Shown: in pieces, positions 12,255-23,600 of the stretch
How the letters are laid out: each line of letters starts with the position of its first letter
Numbering within the stretch: the first letter of the stretch is position 1
DNA from: Bostrychus sinensis
Taxonomy: Eukaryota > Chordata > Actinopteri > Gobiiformes > Eleotridae
Assembly (NCBI GenBank): GCA_020698575.1
Contig: CM036247.1
Location: forward strand, 38,248 to 102,247
DNA length: 64,000 nucleotides
Reading direction: 5' to 3'
Program-made: the position numbers and the translations under genes
The notes under the pieces: generated by a model
What the model was told of the DNA's origin: nothing
The model's input: the letters and a program-made list of their open reading frames with translations, nothing else
The model's database searches: none

Positions 12255-13415
12255 TGTACTCTGCACAGATGTTCCTGTACACTATCCTCTGCACAGATGT
12301 TCCTGTACGCTATCCTCTGCACAGATGTTCCCGTACACTATCCTCTGCACAGATGTTCCCGTACACTCTCCTCTGCACAGATGTTCCTGTACACTATCCT
12401 CTGCACAGATGTTCCTGTACACTATCCTCTGCACAGATGTTCCTGTACACTATCCTCTGCACAGATGTTCCTGTACACTATCCTCTGCACAGATGTTCCT
12501 GTACACTATCCTCTGCACAGATGTTCCTGTACACTATCCTCTGCACAGATGTTCCTGTACACTATCCTCTGCACAGATGTTCCTGTACGCTATCCTCTGC
12601 ACAGATGTTCCCGTACACTATCCTCTGCACAGATGTTCCCGTACACTCTCCTCTGCACAGATGTTCCTGTACACTATCCTCTGCACAGATGTTCCTGTAC
12701 ACTATCCTCTGCACAGATGTTCCTGTACACTATCCTCTGCACAGATGTTCCTGTACACTATCCTCTGCACAGATGTTCCTGTACACTATCCTCTGCACAG
12801 ATGTTCCCGTACACTATCCTCTGCACAGATGTTCCTGTACACTCTCCTCTGCACAGATGTTCCTGTGCACTATCCTCTGCACAGATGTTCCCGTACACTA
12901 TCCTCTGCACAGATGTTCCTGTACACTCTCCTCTGCACAGATGTTCCTGTGCACTATCCTCTGCACAGATGTTCCCGTACACTATCCTCTGCACAGATGT
13001 TCCTGTACACTATCCTCTGCACAGATGTTCCTGTGCACTATCCTCTGCACAGATGTTCCTGTACACTATCCTCTGCACAGATGTTCCTGTACACTATCCT
13101 CTGCACAGATGTTCCTGTACACTATCCTCTGCACAGATGTTCCTGTACACTATCCTCTGCACAGATGTTCCTGTACACTATCCTCTGCACAGATGTTCCT
13201 GTACACTATCCTCTGCACAGATGTTCCTGTACACTCTCCTCTGCACAGATGTTCCTGTACACTATCCTCTGCACAGATGTTCCTGTACACTATCCTCTGC
13301 ACAGATGTTCCTGTGCACTATCCTCTGCACAGATGTTCCCGTACACTATCCTCTGCACAGATGTTCCTGTACACTCTCCTCTGCACAGATGTTCCTGTAC
13401 ACTATCCTCTGCACA
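12255..13415. repeat. 28-bp minisatellite seeded from the retrotransposon ORF
   Basis: About 41 copies of a 28-bp unit containing CTGCACAGATGTTCCTGTAC. On the minus strand each unit encodes a version of RIVYRNICA, the same residues found in the native pol block just left of the array (12255-12290). The array therefore appears to be a local amplification of retrotransposon codons. Because 28 is not a multiple of 3, the frame shifts with each unit. Confidence 0.9.
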
Positions 13416-13713
13416 TTGGTAGGATTTTTGGATATCATCAGTTATCTGTCTTTTCCTCCCAGGATGGTTCCTCCAGCTCCTCGTCCTCCGTTTTCCACTG
13501 CCTGAGACATTCACTGAGAACTTCGTCCTGAGGCCATCTTCCTGATGTATTCCAGGATGTGGGATGTCTGATCCGGGACAGTGGTTCTGACTCTCACCAG
13601 TCCTCTGCCTCCTTCCTTGGGCTCAGTGTCTCAGGGCTGGATTTGGGGAGGAACCCTCCATGGTCAGGAGCTTCTGTGTTTTCCCATCTGGGGTCTGAAT
13701 CTCTTCCTTTGGC

Positions 13714-13952
13714 CAGATTATTATTCCTGCAGGGATCCAGATTATTATTCCTGCAGGGATCCAGATTGTTATTCCTGCAGGGATCCAGATTATTATTCCT
13801 GCAGGGATCCAGATTATTATTCCTGCAGGGATCCAGATTATTATTCCTGCAGGGATCCAGATTATTATTCCTGCAGGGATCCAGATTGTTATTCCTGCAG
13901 GGATCCAGATTATTATTCCTGCAGGGATCCAGATTGTTATTCCTGCAGGGGT
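13714..13952. repeat. 24-bp minisatellite seeded from the retrotransposon ORF
   Basis: About ten copies of a 24-bp unit containing ATTATTCCTGCAGGGATCC (a GT variant occurs). On the minus strand the unit encodes PAGIIIWI, and the last copy runs into PAGIIIWPKEEI of the pol block. Since 24 is a multiple of 3, the retrotransposon frame is kept. Confidence 0.9.
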
Positions 13953-14193
13953 CTGATGACTGGACTTCGTTCTTGCCTCTGAGCTGACTCAGGACCTGCT
14001 TCACTCGTTGGAGATATTTGGCTGTGGCTGTTTGTTTGTTGGAGTCCAGTCCTTGTCCTCAGTGTCTCCTGTCCTGCCGTCTGGGAGTGGGACCCTGCCG
14101 TGTGGACGACCTTCCCTCTCTTTGTCCCCGCCCACACTTCCTAAGTCTGAGTGAGATTCCCATGTGACTTCTGTAGATCCTGGTTGTGTGGAT

Positions 14194-15114
14194 CACAGAC
14201 CTCTGCGGGACAGCAGCGGGGACACAGACCTCTGCAGCGGGGACACAGACCTCTGCGGGACAGCAGCGGGGACACAGACCTCTGCAGCGGGGACACAGAC
14301 CTCTGCGGGACAGCAGCGGGGACACAGACCTCTGCGGGACAGCAGCGGGGACACAGACCTCTGTGGGACAGCAGCGGGGACACAGACCTCTGCAGCGGGG
14401 ACACAGACCTCTGCGGGACAGCAGCGGGGACACAGACCTCTGCAGCGGGGACACAGACCTCTGCGGGACAGCAGCGGGGACACAGACCTCTGCAGCGGGG
14501 ACACAGACCTCTGTGGGACAGCAGCGGGGACACAGACCTCTGTGGGACAGCAGCGGGGACACAGACCTCTGCAGCGGGGACACAGACCTCTGCGGGACAG
14601 CAGCGGGGACACAGACCTCTGCAGCGGGGACACAGACCTCTGCGGGACAGCAGCGGGGACACAGACCTCTGCAGCGGGGACACAGACCTCTGTGGGACAG
14701 CAGCGGGGACACAGACCTCTGTGGGACAGCAGCGGGGACACAGACCTCTGCAGCGGGGACACAGACCTCTGCGGGACAGCAGCGGGGACACAGACCTCTG
14801 CGGGACAGCAGCGGGGACACAGACCTCTGCAGCGGGGACACAGACCTCTGCAGCGGGGACACAGACCTCTGCGGGACAGCAGCGGGGACACAGACCTCTG
14901 CGGGACAGCAGCGGGGACACAGACCTCTGCAGCGGGGACACAGACCTCTGCAGCGGGGACACAGACCTCTGCAGCGGGGACACAGACCTCTGCAGCGGGG
15001 ACACAGACCTCTGCAGCGGGGACACAGACCTCTGCAGCGGGGACACAGACCTCTGCAGCGGGGACACAGACCTCTGCAGCGGGGACACAGACCTCTGCGG
15101 GACAGCAGCGGGGA
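14194..15114. repeat. Compound 21/29-bp minisatellite in the retrotransposon
   Basis: Units of 21 bp (GCAGCGGGGACACAGACCTC plus T) are mixed with 29-bp units that carry an extra GCGGGACA. At its right edge the array joins the GDALSPLL block of the pol ORF, and the minus-strand unit resembles the codons just after it. A run of nine plain 21-bp units lies at the right end. Confidence 0.9.
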
Positions 15115-15207
15115 CAGAGCGTCTCCTCTGTATGTCCCACAGCTGATGGACACTGTGCAGTTGGCCTCAAGGATGGTCTTCCACTGCCTCATCGAGTTTG
15201 TTATGAA

Positions 15208-15362
15208 GGATATTACTACTATTACTACTGTTATTACTACTGCTACTACTGTTATTACTATTACTACTGTTATTACTACTGCTACTACTGTTATTACTAC
15301 TGCTACTACTGTTATTACTACTGCTACTACTGTTATTACTATTACTACTGTTATTACTACGA
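15208..15362. repeat. (TAC/TAT)n trinucleotide tract
   Basis: About 150 bp of TAC, TAT and TGC triplets, interrupting the pol remnant. Confidence 0.9.
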
Positions 15363-15459
15363 GAGAGGGACATTTGAACATCTACAGCAGACTATTACTG
15401 CAGTACTACTGTTACACATGTCCTTGTGTCTCTCTTGCGTCCCTAAATGTCTTAAACTG

Positions 15460-16930
15460 GACATTTAGAGACACTCTCACCTGTACAGGTGAGTCTGAGG
15501 ACATTTAGAGACACTCACCTGTACAGGTGAGTCTGTGGACATTTAGAGACACTCCTCACCTGTACAGGTGTGTCTGAGGACATTTAGAGACGCTCTCACC
15601 TGTACAGGTGAGTCTGAGGACATTTAGAGACACTCTCACCTGTACAGGTGAGTCTGAGGACATTTAGAGACACTCACCTGTACAGGTGAGTCTGTGGACA
15701 TTTAGAGACACTCCTCACCTGTACAGGTGTGTCTGAGGACATTTAGAGACACTCCTCACCTGTACAGGTGTGTCTGAGGACATTTAGAGACGCTCTCACC
15801 TGTACAGGTGTGTCTGTGGACATTTAGAGACACTCCTCACCTGTACAGGTGTGTCTGAGGACATTTAGAGACACTCCTCACCTGTACAGGTGTGTCTGAG
15901 GACATTTAGAGACACTCCTCACCTGTACAGGTGTGTCTGTGGACATTTAGAGACACTCCTCACCTGTACAGGTGTGTCTGAGGACATTTAGAGACGCTCT
16001 CACCTGTACAGGTGTGTCTGAGGACATTTAGAGACACTCCTCACCTGTACAGGTGTGTCTGTGGACATTTAGAGACACTCCTCACCTGTACAGGTGTGTC
16101 TGAGGGCATTTAGAGACACTCCTCACCTGTACAGGTGTGTCTGTGGACATTTAGAGACACTCCTCACCTGTACAGGTGTGTCTGAGGACATTTAGAGACG
16201 CTCTCACCTGTACAGGTGTGTCTGTGGACATTTAGAGACACTCCTCACCTGTACAGGTGTGTCTGAGGACATTTAGAGACGCTCTCACCTGTACAGGTGT
16301 GTCTGTGGACATTTAGAGACACTCCTCACCTGTACAGGTGTGTCTGAGGACATTTAGAGACGCTCTCACCTGTACAGGTGTGTCTGTGGACATTTAGAGA
16401 CACTCCTCACCTGTACAGGTGTGTCTGAGGACATTTAGAGACACTCCTCACCTGTACAGGTGTGTCTGTGGACATTTAGAGACACTCCTCACCTGTACAG
16501 GTGTGTCTGAGGACATTTAGAGACACTCCTCACCTGTACAGGTGTGTCTGAGGACATTTAGAGACGCTCTCACCTGTACAGGTGTGTCTGTGGACATTTA
16601 GAGACACTCCTCACCTGTACAGGTGAGTCTGAGGACATTTAGAGACGCTCTCACCTGTACAGGTGTGTCTGAGGACATTTAGAGACGCTCTCACCTGTAC
16701 AGGTGTGTCTGAGGACATTTAGAGACACTCCTCACCTGTACAGGTGAGTCTGAGGACATTTAGAGACGCTCCTCACCTGTACAGGTGAGTCTGAGGACAT
16801 TTAGAGACGCTCTCACCTGTACAGGTGTGTCTGAGGACATTTAGAGACACTCCTCACCTGTACAGGTGTGTCTGAGGACATTTAGAGACACTCTCACCTG
16901 TACAGGTGAGTCTGAGGACATTTAGAGACT
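15460..16930. repeat. About 41-bp minisatellite with a CACCTGTACAGGTG palindrome
   Basis: Roughly 36 copies of a unit containing GACATTTAGAGACACTC followed by the perfect 14-bp palindrome CACCTGTACAGGTG and then TGTCTG or AGTCTG. Where the palindrome is followed by AGT, it makes CAGGTGAGT, a consensus 5' splice site. Nearly the same unit fills dcst1 intron 4, about 43 kb to the right. Confidence 0.95.
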
Positions 16931-17261
16931 GAGTTATTGCAGTATTCAAATAAAGACGATGGAGCAGGACCAACATTTGGTTAATCACAGATATGTAAAT
17001 CCCTGTCCTGTGTTGTCCGTGTCTCTGGTCCAGTCCTGGTCCAGTCCTGGTCCAGTCCTGGTCCAGTCCTGGTCCAGTCCTGGTCCAGTCCTGGTCCAGT
17101 CCTGGTTTGGTTAATGATGTGATTTGAATGTGGAGCGGGTCTGGATTTGGTTGATTGTCTCTGAGCTCCAGTCTTTACTCAAATCTCTAAATGAACCTAG
17201 AGGGACGCGAACTGGACCAGAGCGAGGGTTTAAAGGACAGGGCTCCTCCCTCAGATCCAGA
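16931..17261. promoter_or_regulatory. Possible promoter region of the C-type-lectin-like gene
   Basis: This unique stretch lies before the lectin-like gene. It includes a small array of GTCCAGTCCTG units (17028-17104) and a TTTAAA word at 17228-17233 that could serve as a weak TATA element. The role is inferred from position only. Confidence 0.3.
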
Positions 17262-17678
17262 GCTCACCTGGACTCACCTGGACTCACCTGGACTCACCTG
17301 GACTCACCTGTCCTCACCTGTCCTCACCTGGACTCACCTGGACTCACCTGTCCTCACCTGTCCTCACCTGTCCTCACCTGTCCTCACCTGGACTCACCTG
17401 TCCACACCTGGACTCATCTGGACTCACCTGGACTCACCTGTCCTCACCTGTCCACACCTGGACTCACCTGTCCTCACCTGTCCTCACCTGGACTCACCTG
17501 GACTCACCTGTCCTCACCTGTCCTCACCTGTCCTCACCTGGACTCACCTGGACTCACCTGTCCTCACCTGTCCTCACCTGTCCTCACCTGGACTCACCTG
17601 GACTCACCTGTCCTCACCTGTCCTCACCTGTCCTCACCTGTCCTCACCTGGACTCACCTGTCCTCACCTGTCCTCACC
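17262..17678. repeat. 10-bp minisatellite (ACTCACCTGK)n just before the lectin ATG
   Basis: About 42 copies of a 10-bp unit, ACTCACCTGG or CCTCACCTGT, ending directly at the ATG at 17679. If transcription starts to its left, the array forms most of the 5' UTR. On the minus strand each unit reads CAGGTGAG, a 5' splice-site word. Confidence 0.95.
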
Positions 17679-17685
17679 ATGTCAG
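17679..17685 (+). CDS. Lectin-like gene exon 1 (coding part)
   Basis: ATG TCA G, followed by the donor GTAAGT. Seven coding bases, ending in phase 1. It is supported by the fit with exons 2 and 3, which together give a clean signal peptide. Confidence 0.65.
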
Positions 17686-20600
17686 GTAAGTCTGAGGGCT
17701 CCTAACGGTGAACTGTGACATTGTCTGGAGGTCAGGGGCCCCTGGAGCTGCTCAGCGGGGCCCGGTCTGGATCCTTCTGTGTTTCTCAGTTTGTCCTCTG
17801 TCCTCCTCAGGTGTCCACACTGCTGTCCTACTCTCAGGTCAGTAACACTCACCCTGAACCAGGTCTGAACCAGGTCTGAACCAGGTCTGAACCAGGTCTG
17901 AACCAGGACTAAACCAGGACTAAACCAGGTCTGAACCAGGTCTGAACCAGGACTAAACCAGGTCTGAACCAGGTCTGAACCAGGACTAAACCAGGACTAA
18001 ACCAGGTCTGAACCAGGTCTAAACCAGGACTAAACCAGGTCTAAACCAGGACTAAACCAGGTCTAAACCAGGTCTGAACCAGGTCTGAACCAGGTCTGAA
18101 CCAGGTCTGAACCAGGTCTGAACCAGGACTAAACCAGGTCTGAACCAGGTCTGAACCAGGACTAAACCAGGTCTGAACCAGGTCTGAACCAGGACTAAAC
18201 CAGGACTAAACCAGGTCTGAACCAGGTCTAAACCAGGACTAAACCAGGTCTAAACCAGGACTAAACCAGGACTAAACCAGGTCTAAACCAGGACTAAACC
18301 AGGTCTGAACCAGGTCTGAACCAGGACTAAACCAGGTCTAAACCAGGTCTAAACCAGGTCTAAACCAGGACTAAACCAGGACTAAACCAGGTCTGAACCA
18401 GGTCTGAACCAGGACTAAACCAGGTCTGAACCAGGTCTGAACCAGGACTAAACCAGGACTAAACCAGGTCTGAACCAGGTCTAAACCAGGACTAAACCAG
18501 GTCTAAACCAGGTCTGAACCAGGTCTGAACCAGGTCTGAACCAGGTCTGAACCAGGACTAAACCAGGACTAAACCAGGTCTGAACCAGGTCTGAACCAGG
18601 ACTAAACCAGGTCTGAACCAGGTCTGAACCAGGACTAAACCAGGACTAAACCAGGTCTGAACCAGGTCTAAACCAGGACTAAACCAGGTCTAAACCAGGA
18701 CTAAACCAGGTCTAAACCAGGTCTGAACCAGGTCTGAACCAGGTCTGAACCAGGTCTGAACCAGGTCTGAACCAGGACTAAACCAGGACTAAACCAGGTC
18801 TGAACCAGGTCTGAACCAGGACTAAACCAGGTCTGAACCAGGTCTGAACCAGGACTAAACCAGGACTAAACCAGGTCTGAACCAGGACTAAACCAGGACT
18901 AAACCAGGACTAAACCAGGACTAAACCAGGTCTAAACCAGGTCTAAACCAGGTCTAAACCAGGACTAAACCAGGACTAAACCAGGTCTGAACCAGGTCTG
19001 AACCAGGTCTGAACCAGGTCTGAACCAGGAATAAACCAGGTCTAAACCAGGACTAAACCAGGTCAAAACCAGGTCTAAACCAGGACTAAACCAGGTCTAA
19101 ACCAGGACTAAACCAGGTCTAAACCAGGAACTAAACCAGGACTAAACCAGGTCTAAACCAGGACTAAACCAGGACTAAACCAGGACTAAACCAGGTCTGA
19201 ACCAGGTCTAAACCAGGTCTAAACCAGGACTAAACCAGGTCAAAACCAGGTCTGAACCAGGTCTGAACCAGGTCTAAACCAGGTCTAAACCAGGACTAAA
19301 CCAGGTCAAAACCAGGTCTAAACCAGGACTAAACCAGGTCTAAACCAGGACTAAACCAGGTCTAAACCAGGAACTAAACCAGGACTAAACCAGGTCTAAA
19401 CCAGGACTAAACCAGGACTAAACCAGGTCTAAACCAGGACTAAACCAGGTCTAAACCAGGTCTAAACCAGGTCTAAACCAGGACTAAACCAGGTCTAAAC
19501 CAGGACTAAACCAGGACTAAACCAGGTCTAAACCAGGTCTAAACCAGGTCTAAACCAGGTCTAAACCAGGTCTAAACCAGGTCTGAACCAGGTCTGAACC
19601 AGGTCTGAACCAGGTCTGAACCAGGAATAAACCAGGACTAAACCAGGTCTAAACCAGGACTAAACCAGGTCTAAACCAGGTCTAAACCAGGTCTAAACCA
19701 GGTCTAAACCAGGTCTAAACCAGGACTAAACCAGGACTAAACCAGGTCTAAACCAGGTCTGAACCAGGTCTGAACCAGGTCTGAACCAGGTCTGAACCAG
19801 GAATAAACCAGGACTAAACCAGGACTAAACCAGGTCTAAACCAGGACTAAACCAGGACTAAACCAGGACTAAACCAGGTCTAAACCAGGACTAAACCAGG
19901 TCTAAACCAGGACTAAACCAGGTCTAAACCAGGTCTGAACCAGGTCTGAACCAGGTCTGAACCAGGTCTGAACCAGGAATAAACCAGGACTAAACCAGGA
20001 CTAAACCAGGTCTAAACCAGGTCTAAACCAGGACTAAACCAGGTCTAAACCAGGTCTAAACCAGGTCTAAACCAGGTCTAAACCAGGACTAAACCAGGTC
20101 TAAACCAGGACTAAACCAGGACTAAACCAGGTCTAAACCAGGTCTAAACCAGGACTAAACCAGGTCTAAACCAGGTCTAAACCAGGTCTAAACCAGGTCT
20201 AAACCAGGACTAAACCAGGTCTAAACCAGGAATAAACCAGGACTAAACCAGGACTAAACCAGGTCTAAACCAGGACTAAACCAGGTCAAAACCAGGTCTA
20301 AACCAGGACTAAACCAGGACTAAACCAGGTCTAAACCAGGTCTAAACCAGGTCTAAACCAGGACTAAACCAGGTCTAAACCAGGACTAAACCAGGACTAA
20401 ACCAGGTCTAAACCAGGTCTGAACCAGGTCTGAACCAGGTCTGAACCAGGTCTGAACCAGGAATAAACCAGGACTAAACCAGGTCTAAACCAGGAATAAA
20501 CCAGGACTAAACCAGGACTAAACCAGGTCTAAACCAGGACTAAACCAGGTCAAAACCAGGTCTAAACCAGGACTAAACCAGGACTAAACCAGGTCTAAAC

Positions 20601-23600
20601 CAGGTCTAAACCAGGTCTAAACCAGGACTAAACCAGGTCTAAACCAGGACTAAACCAGGACTAAACCAGGTCTGAACCAGGTCTGAACCAGGTCTAAACC
20701 AGGTCTAAACCAGGACTAAACCAGGGCTTAACCAGGTCTAAACCAGGACTAAACCAGGTCTAAACCAGGACTAAACCAGGTCTAAACCAGGTCTAAACCA
20801 GGTCTAAACCAGGACTAAACCAGGTCTAAACCAGGTCTGAACCAGGACTAAACCAGGACTAAACCAGGTCTAAACCAGGTCTAAACCAGGACTAAACCGG
20901 GTCTAAACCAGGACTAAACCAGGACTAAACCAGGTCTAAACCAGGACTAAACCGGGTCTAAACCAGGACCAAACCAGGACTAAACCAGGTCTAAACCAGG
21001 TCTGAACCAGGTCTGAACCAGGTCTGAACCAGGAATAAACCAGGTCTAAACCAGGACTAAACCAGGACTAAACCAGGTCTGAACCAGGTCTGAACCAGGT
21101 CTAAACCAGGTCTAAACCAGGACTAAACCAGGTCTAAACCAGGTCTAAACCAGGACTAAACCAGGTCTAAACCAGGTCTAAACCAGGTCTAAACCAGGTC
21201 TAAACCAGGACTAAACCAGGTCTAAACCAGGAACTAAACCAGGACTAAACCAGGTCTAAACCAGGTCTAAACCAGGACTAAACCAGGACTAAACCAGGTC
21301 TAAACCAGGACTAAACCAGGTCTAAACCAGGACTAAACCAGGTCTGAACCAGGTCTGAACCAGGTCTGAACCAGGAATAAACCAGGTCTGAACCAGGTCT
21401 GAACCAGGTCTAAACCAGGACTAAACCAGGTCTAAACCAGGTCTAAACCAGGACTAAACCAGGACTAAACCAGGTCTAAACCAGGTCTAAACCAGGACTA
21501 AACCAGGACTAAACCAGGTCTAAACCAGGTCTAAACCAGGACTAAACCAGGACTAAACCAGGTCTAAACCAGGTCTGAACCAGGTCTGAACCAGGTCTGA
21601 ACCAGGAATAAACCAGGTCTAAACCAGGTCTAAACCAGGACTAAACCAGGACTAAACGAGGACTAAACCAGGTCTAAACCAGGTCTAAACCAGGTCTGAA
21701 CCAGGACTAAACCAGGACTAAACCAGGACTAAACCAGGTCTAAACCAGGTTTAAACCAGGACTAAACCAGGACTAAACCAGGACTAAACCAGGTCTAAAC
21801 CAGGTCTAAACCAGGACTAAACCAGGACTAAACCAGGACTAAACCAGGTCTAAACCAGGTCTAAACCAGGACTAAACCAGGACTAAACCAGGACTAAACC
21901 AGGTCTAAACCAGGTCTAACCCAGGACTAAACCAGGACTAAACCAGGACTAAACCAGGTCTAAACCAGGTCTAAACCAGGACTAAACCAGGACTAAACCA
22001 GGTCTAAACCAGGTCTAAACCAGGACTAAACCAGGACTAAACCAGGACTAAACCAGGTCTAAACCAGGACTAAACCAGGTCTAAACCAGGACTAAACCAG
22101 GACTAAACCAGGTCTAAACCAGGTCTAAACCAGGACTAAACCAGGACTAAACGAGGACTAAACCAGGTCTAAACCAGGTCTAAACCAGGTCTAAACCAGG
22201 ACTAAACCAGGTCTAAACCAGGTCTAAACCAGGACTAAACCAGGACTAAACCAGGACTAAACCAGGTCTAAACCAGGTCTAAACCAGGACTAAACCAGGA
22301 CTAAACGAGGACTAAACCAGGTCTAAACCAGGACTAAACCAGGTCTAAACCAGGTCTAAACCAGGACTAAACCAGGACTAAACCAGGACTAAACCAGGTC
22401 TAAACCAGGACTAAACCAGGACTAAACGAGGACTAAACCAGGTCTAAACCAGGTCTAAACCAGGACTAAACCAGGACTAAACCAGGACTAAACCAGGTCT
22501 AAACCAGGTCTAAACCAGGACTAAACGAGGACTAAACCAGGTCTAAACCAGGTCTAAACCAGGACTAAACCAGGACTAAACCAGGTCTAAACCAGGACTA
22601 AACCAGGACTAAACCAGGTCTAAACCAGGTCTAAACCAGGACTAAACCAGGACTAAACGAGGACTAAACCAGGTCTAAACCAGGTCTAAACCAGGACTAA
22701 ACCAGGTCTAAACCAGGTCTAAACCAAAGCTAAACCAGGACTAAACCAGGACTAAACCAGGTCTGAACCAGGACTAAACCAGGTTTAAACCAGGTCTGAA
22801 CCAGGTCTGAACCAGGACTAAACCAGGACTAAACCAGGTCTAAACCAGGTCTAAATCAGGTCTAAACCAGGTCTAAACCAGGACTAAACCAGGTCTAAAC
22901 CAGGTCTGAACCAGGTCTGAACCAGGACTAAACCAGGTCTAAACCAGGTCTAAACCAGGTCTGAACCAGGTCTGAACCAGGTCTAAACCAGGACTAAACC
23001 AGGACTAAACCAGGTCTAAACCAGGACTAAACCAGGACTAAACCAGGACTGAACCAGGTCTGAACCAGGTCTAAACCAGGTCTAAACCAGGACTAAACCA
23101 GGACTAAACCAGGTCTAAACCAGGACTAAACCAGGACTAAACCAGGACTGAACCAGGTCTGAACCAGGTCTAAACCAGGTCTAAACCAGGACTAAACCAG
23201 GACTAAACCAGGTCTAAACCAGGACTAAACCAGGTCTAAACCAGGTCTAAACCAGGACTAAACCAGGACTAAACCAGGTCTAAACCAGGTCTAAACCAGG
23301 ACTAAACTAGGTCTAAACCAGGTCTAAACCAGGACTAAACCAGGTCTAAACCAGGTCTAAACCAGGACTAAACCAGGACTAAACCAGGTCTAAACCAGGT
23401 CTAAACCAGGACTAAACCAGGTCTAAACCAGGTCTAAACCAGGACTAAACCAGGTCTAAACCAGGTCTAAACCAGGACTAAACCAGGTCTAAACCAGGTC
23501 TAAACCAGGTCTAAACCAGGGCTAAACCAGGACTAAACCAGGACTAAACCAGGACTAAACCAGGTCTAAACCAGGACTAAACCAGGTCTAAACCAGGACT

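Larger units (their letters stand above)
12094..15381 (-). pseudogene. Non-LTR retrotransposon pol remnant, broken by minisatellites
   Basis: Read on the minus strand from right to left, several blocks match the C-terminal part of one retrotransposon reverse transcriptase of the kind annotated in fish as type-1 R2-like. The blocks are NSMRQWKTILEAN plus GDALSPLL (about 15120-15215), IHTTRIYRSHMGIS through TATAKYLQRVKQVLSQL (about 13980-14193), PAGIIIWPKEEIQTPDGKT and a Lys-Ser-Tyr-Gln block (about 13425-13730), and VYRNICAEYSLEVPRS with WETPPKVIENDRGKILWDF (about 12150-12290). The order is that of a single element. The blocks are separated by three large minisatellites and a (TAC)n tract, and there are frameshifts, for example after the ILWDFQIQ block. 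Nothing here can be active. The R2/R4-type assignment is from recall of protein motifs and is tentative. Confidence 0.75.

Noticed and set aside
12255..13415. Regular 28-bp repeat resembling a CRISPR array
   Set aside because: There are no unique spacers: units are directly adjacent, and the context is a eukaryotic retrotransposon remnant.
13594..14004. A 136-codon ORF with repeated DPCRNNNL
   Set aside because: Off-frame reading of the 24-bp unit; the pol frame gives PAGIIIWI, which continues into the flanking retrotransposon block.
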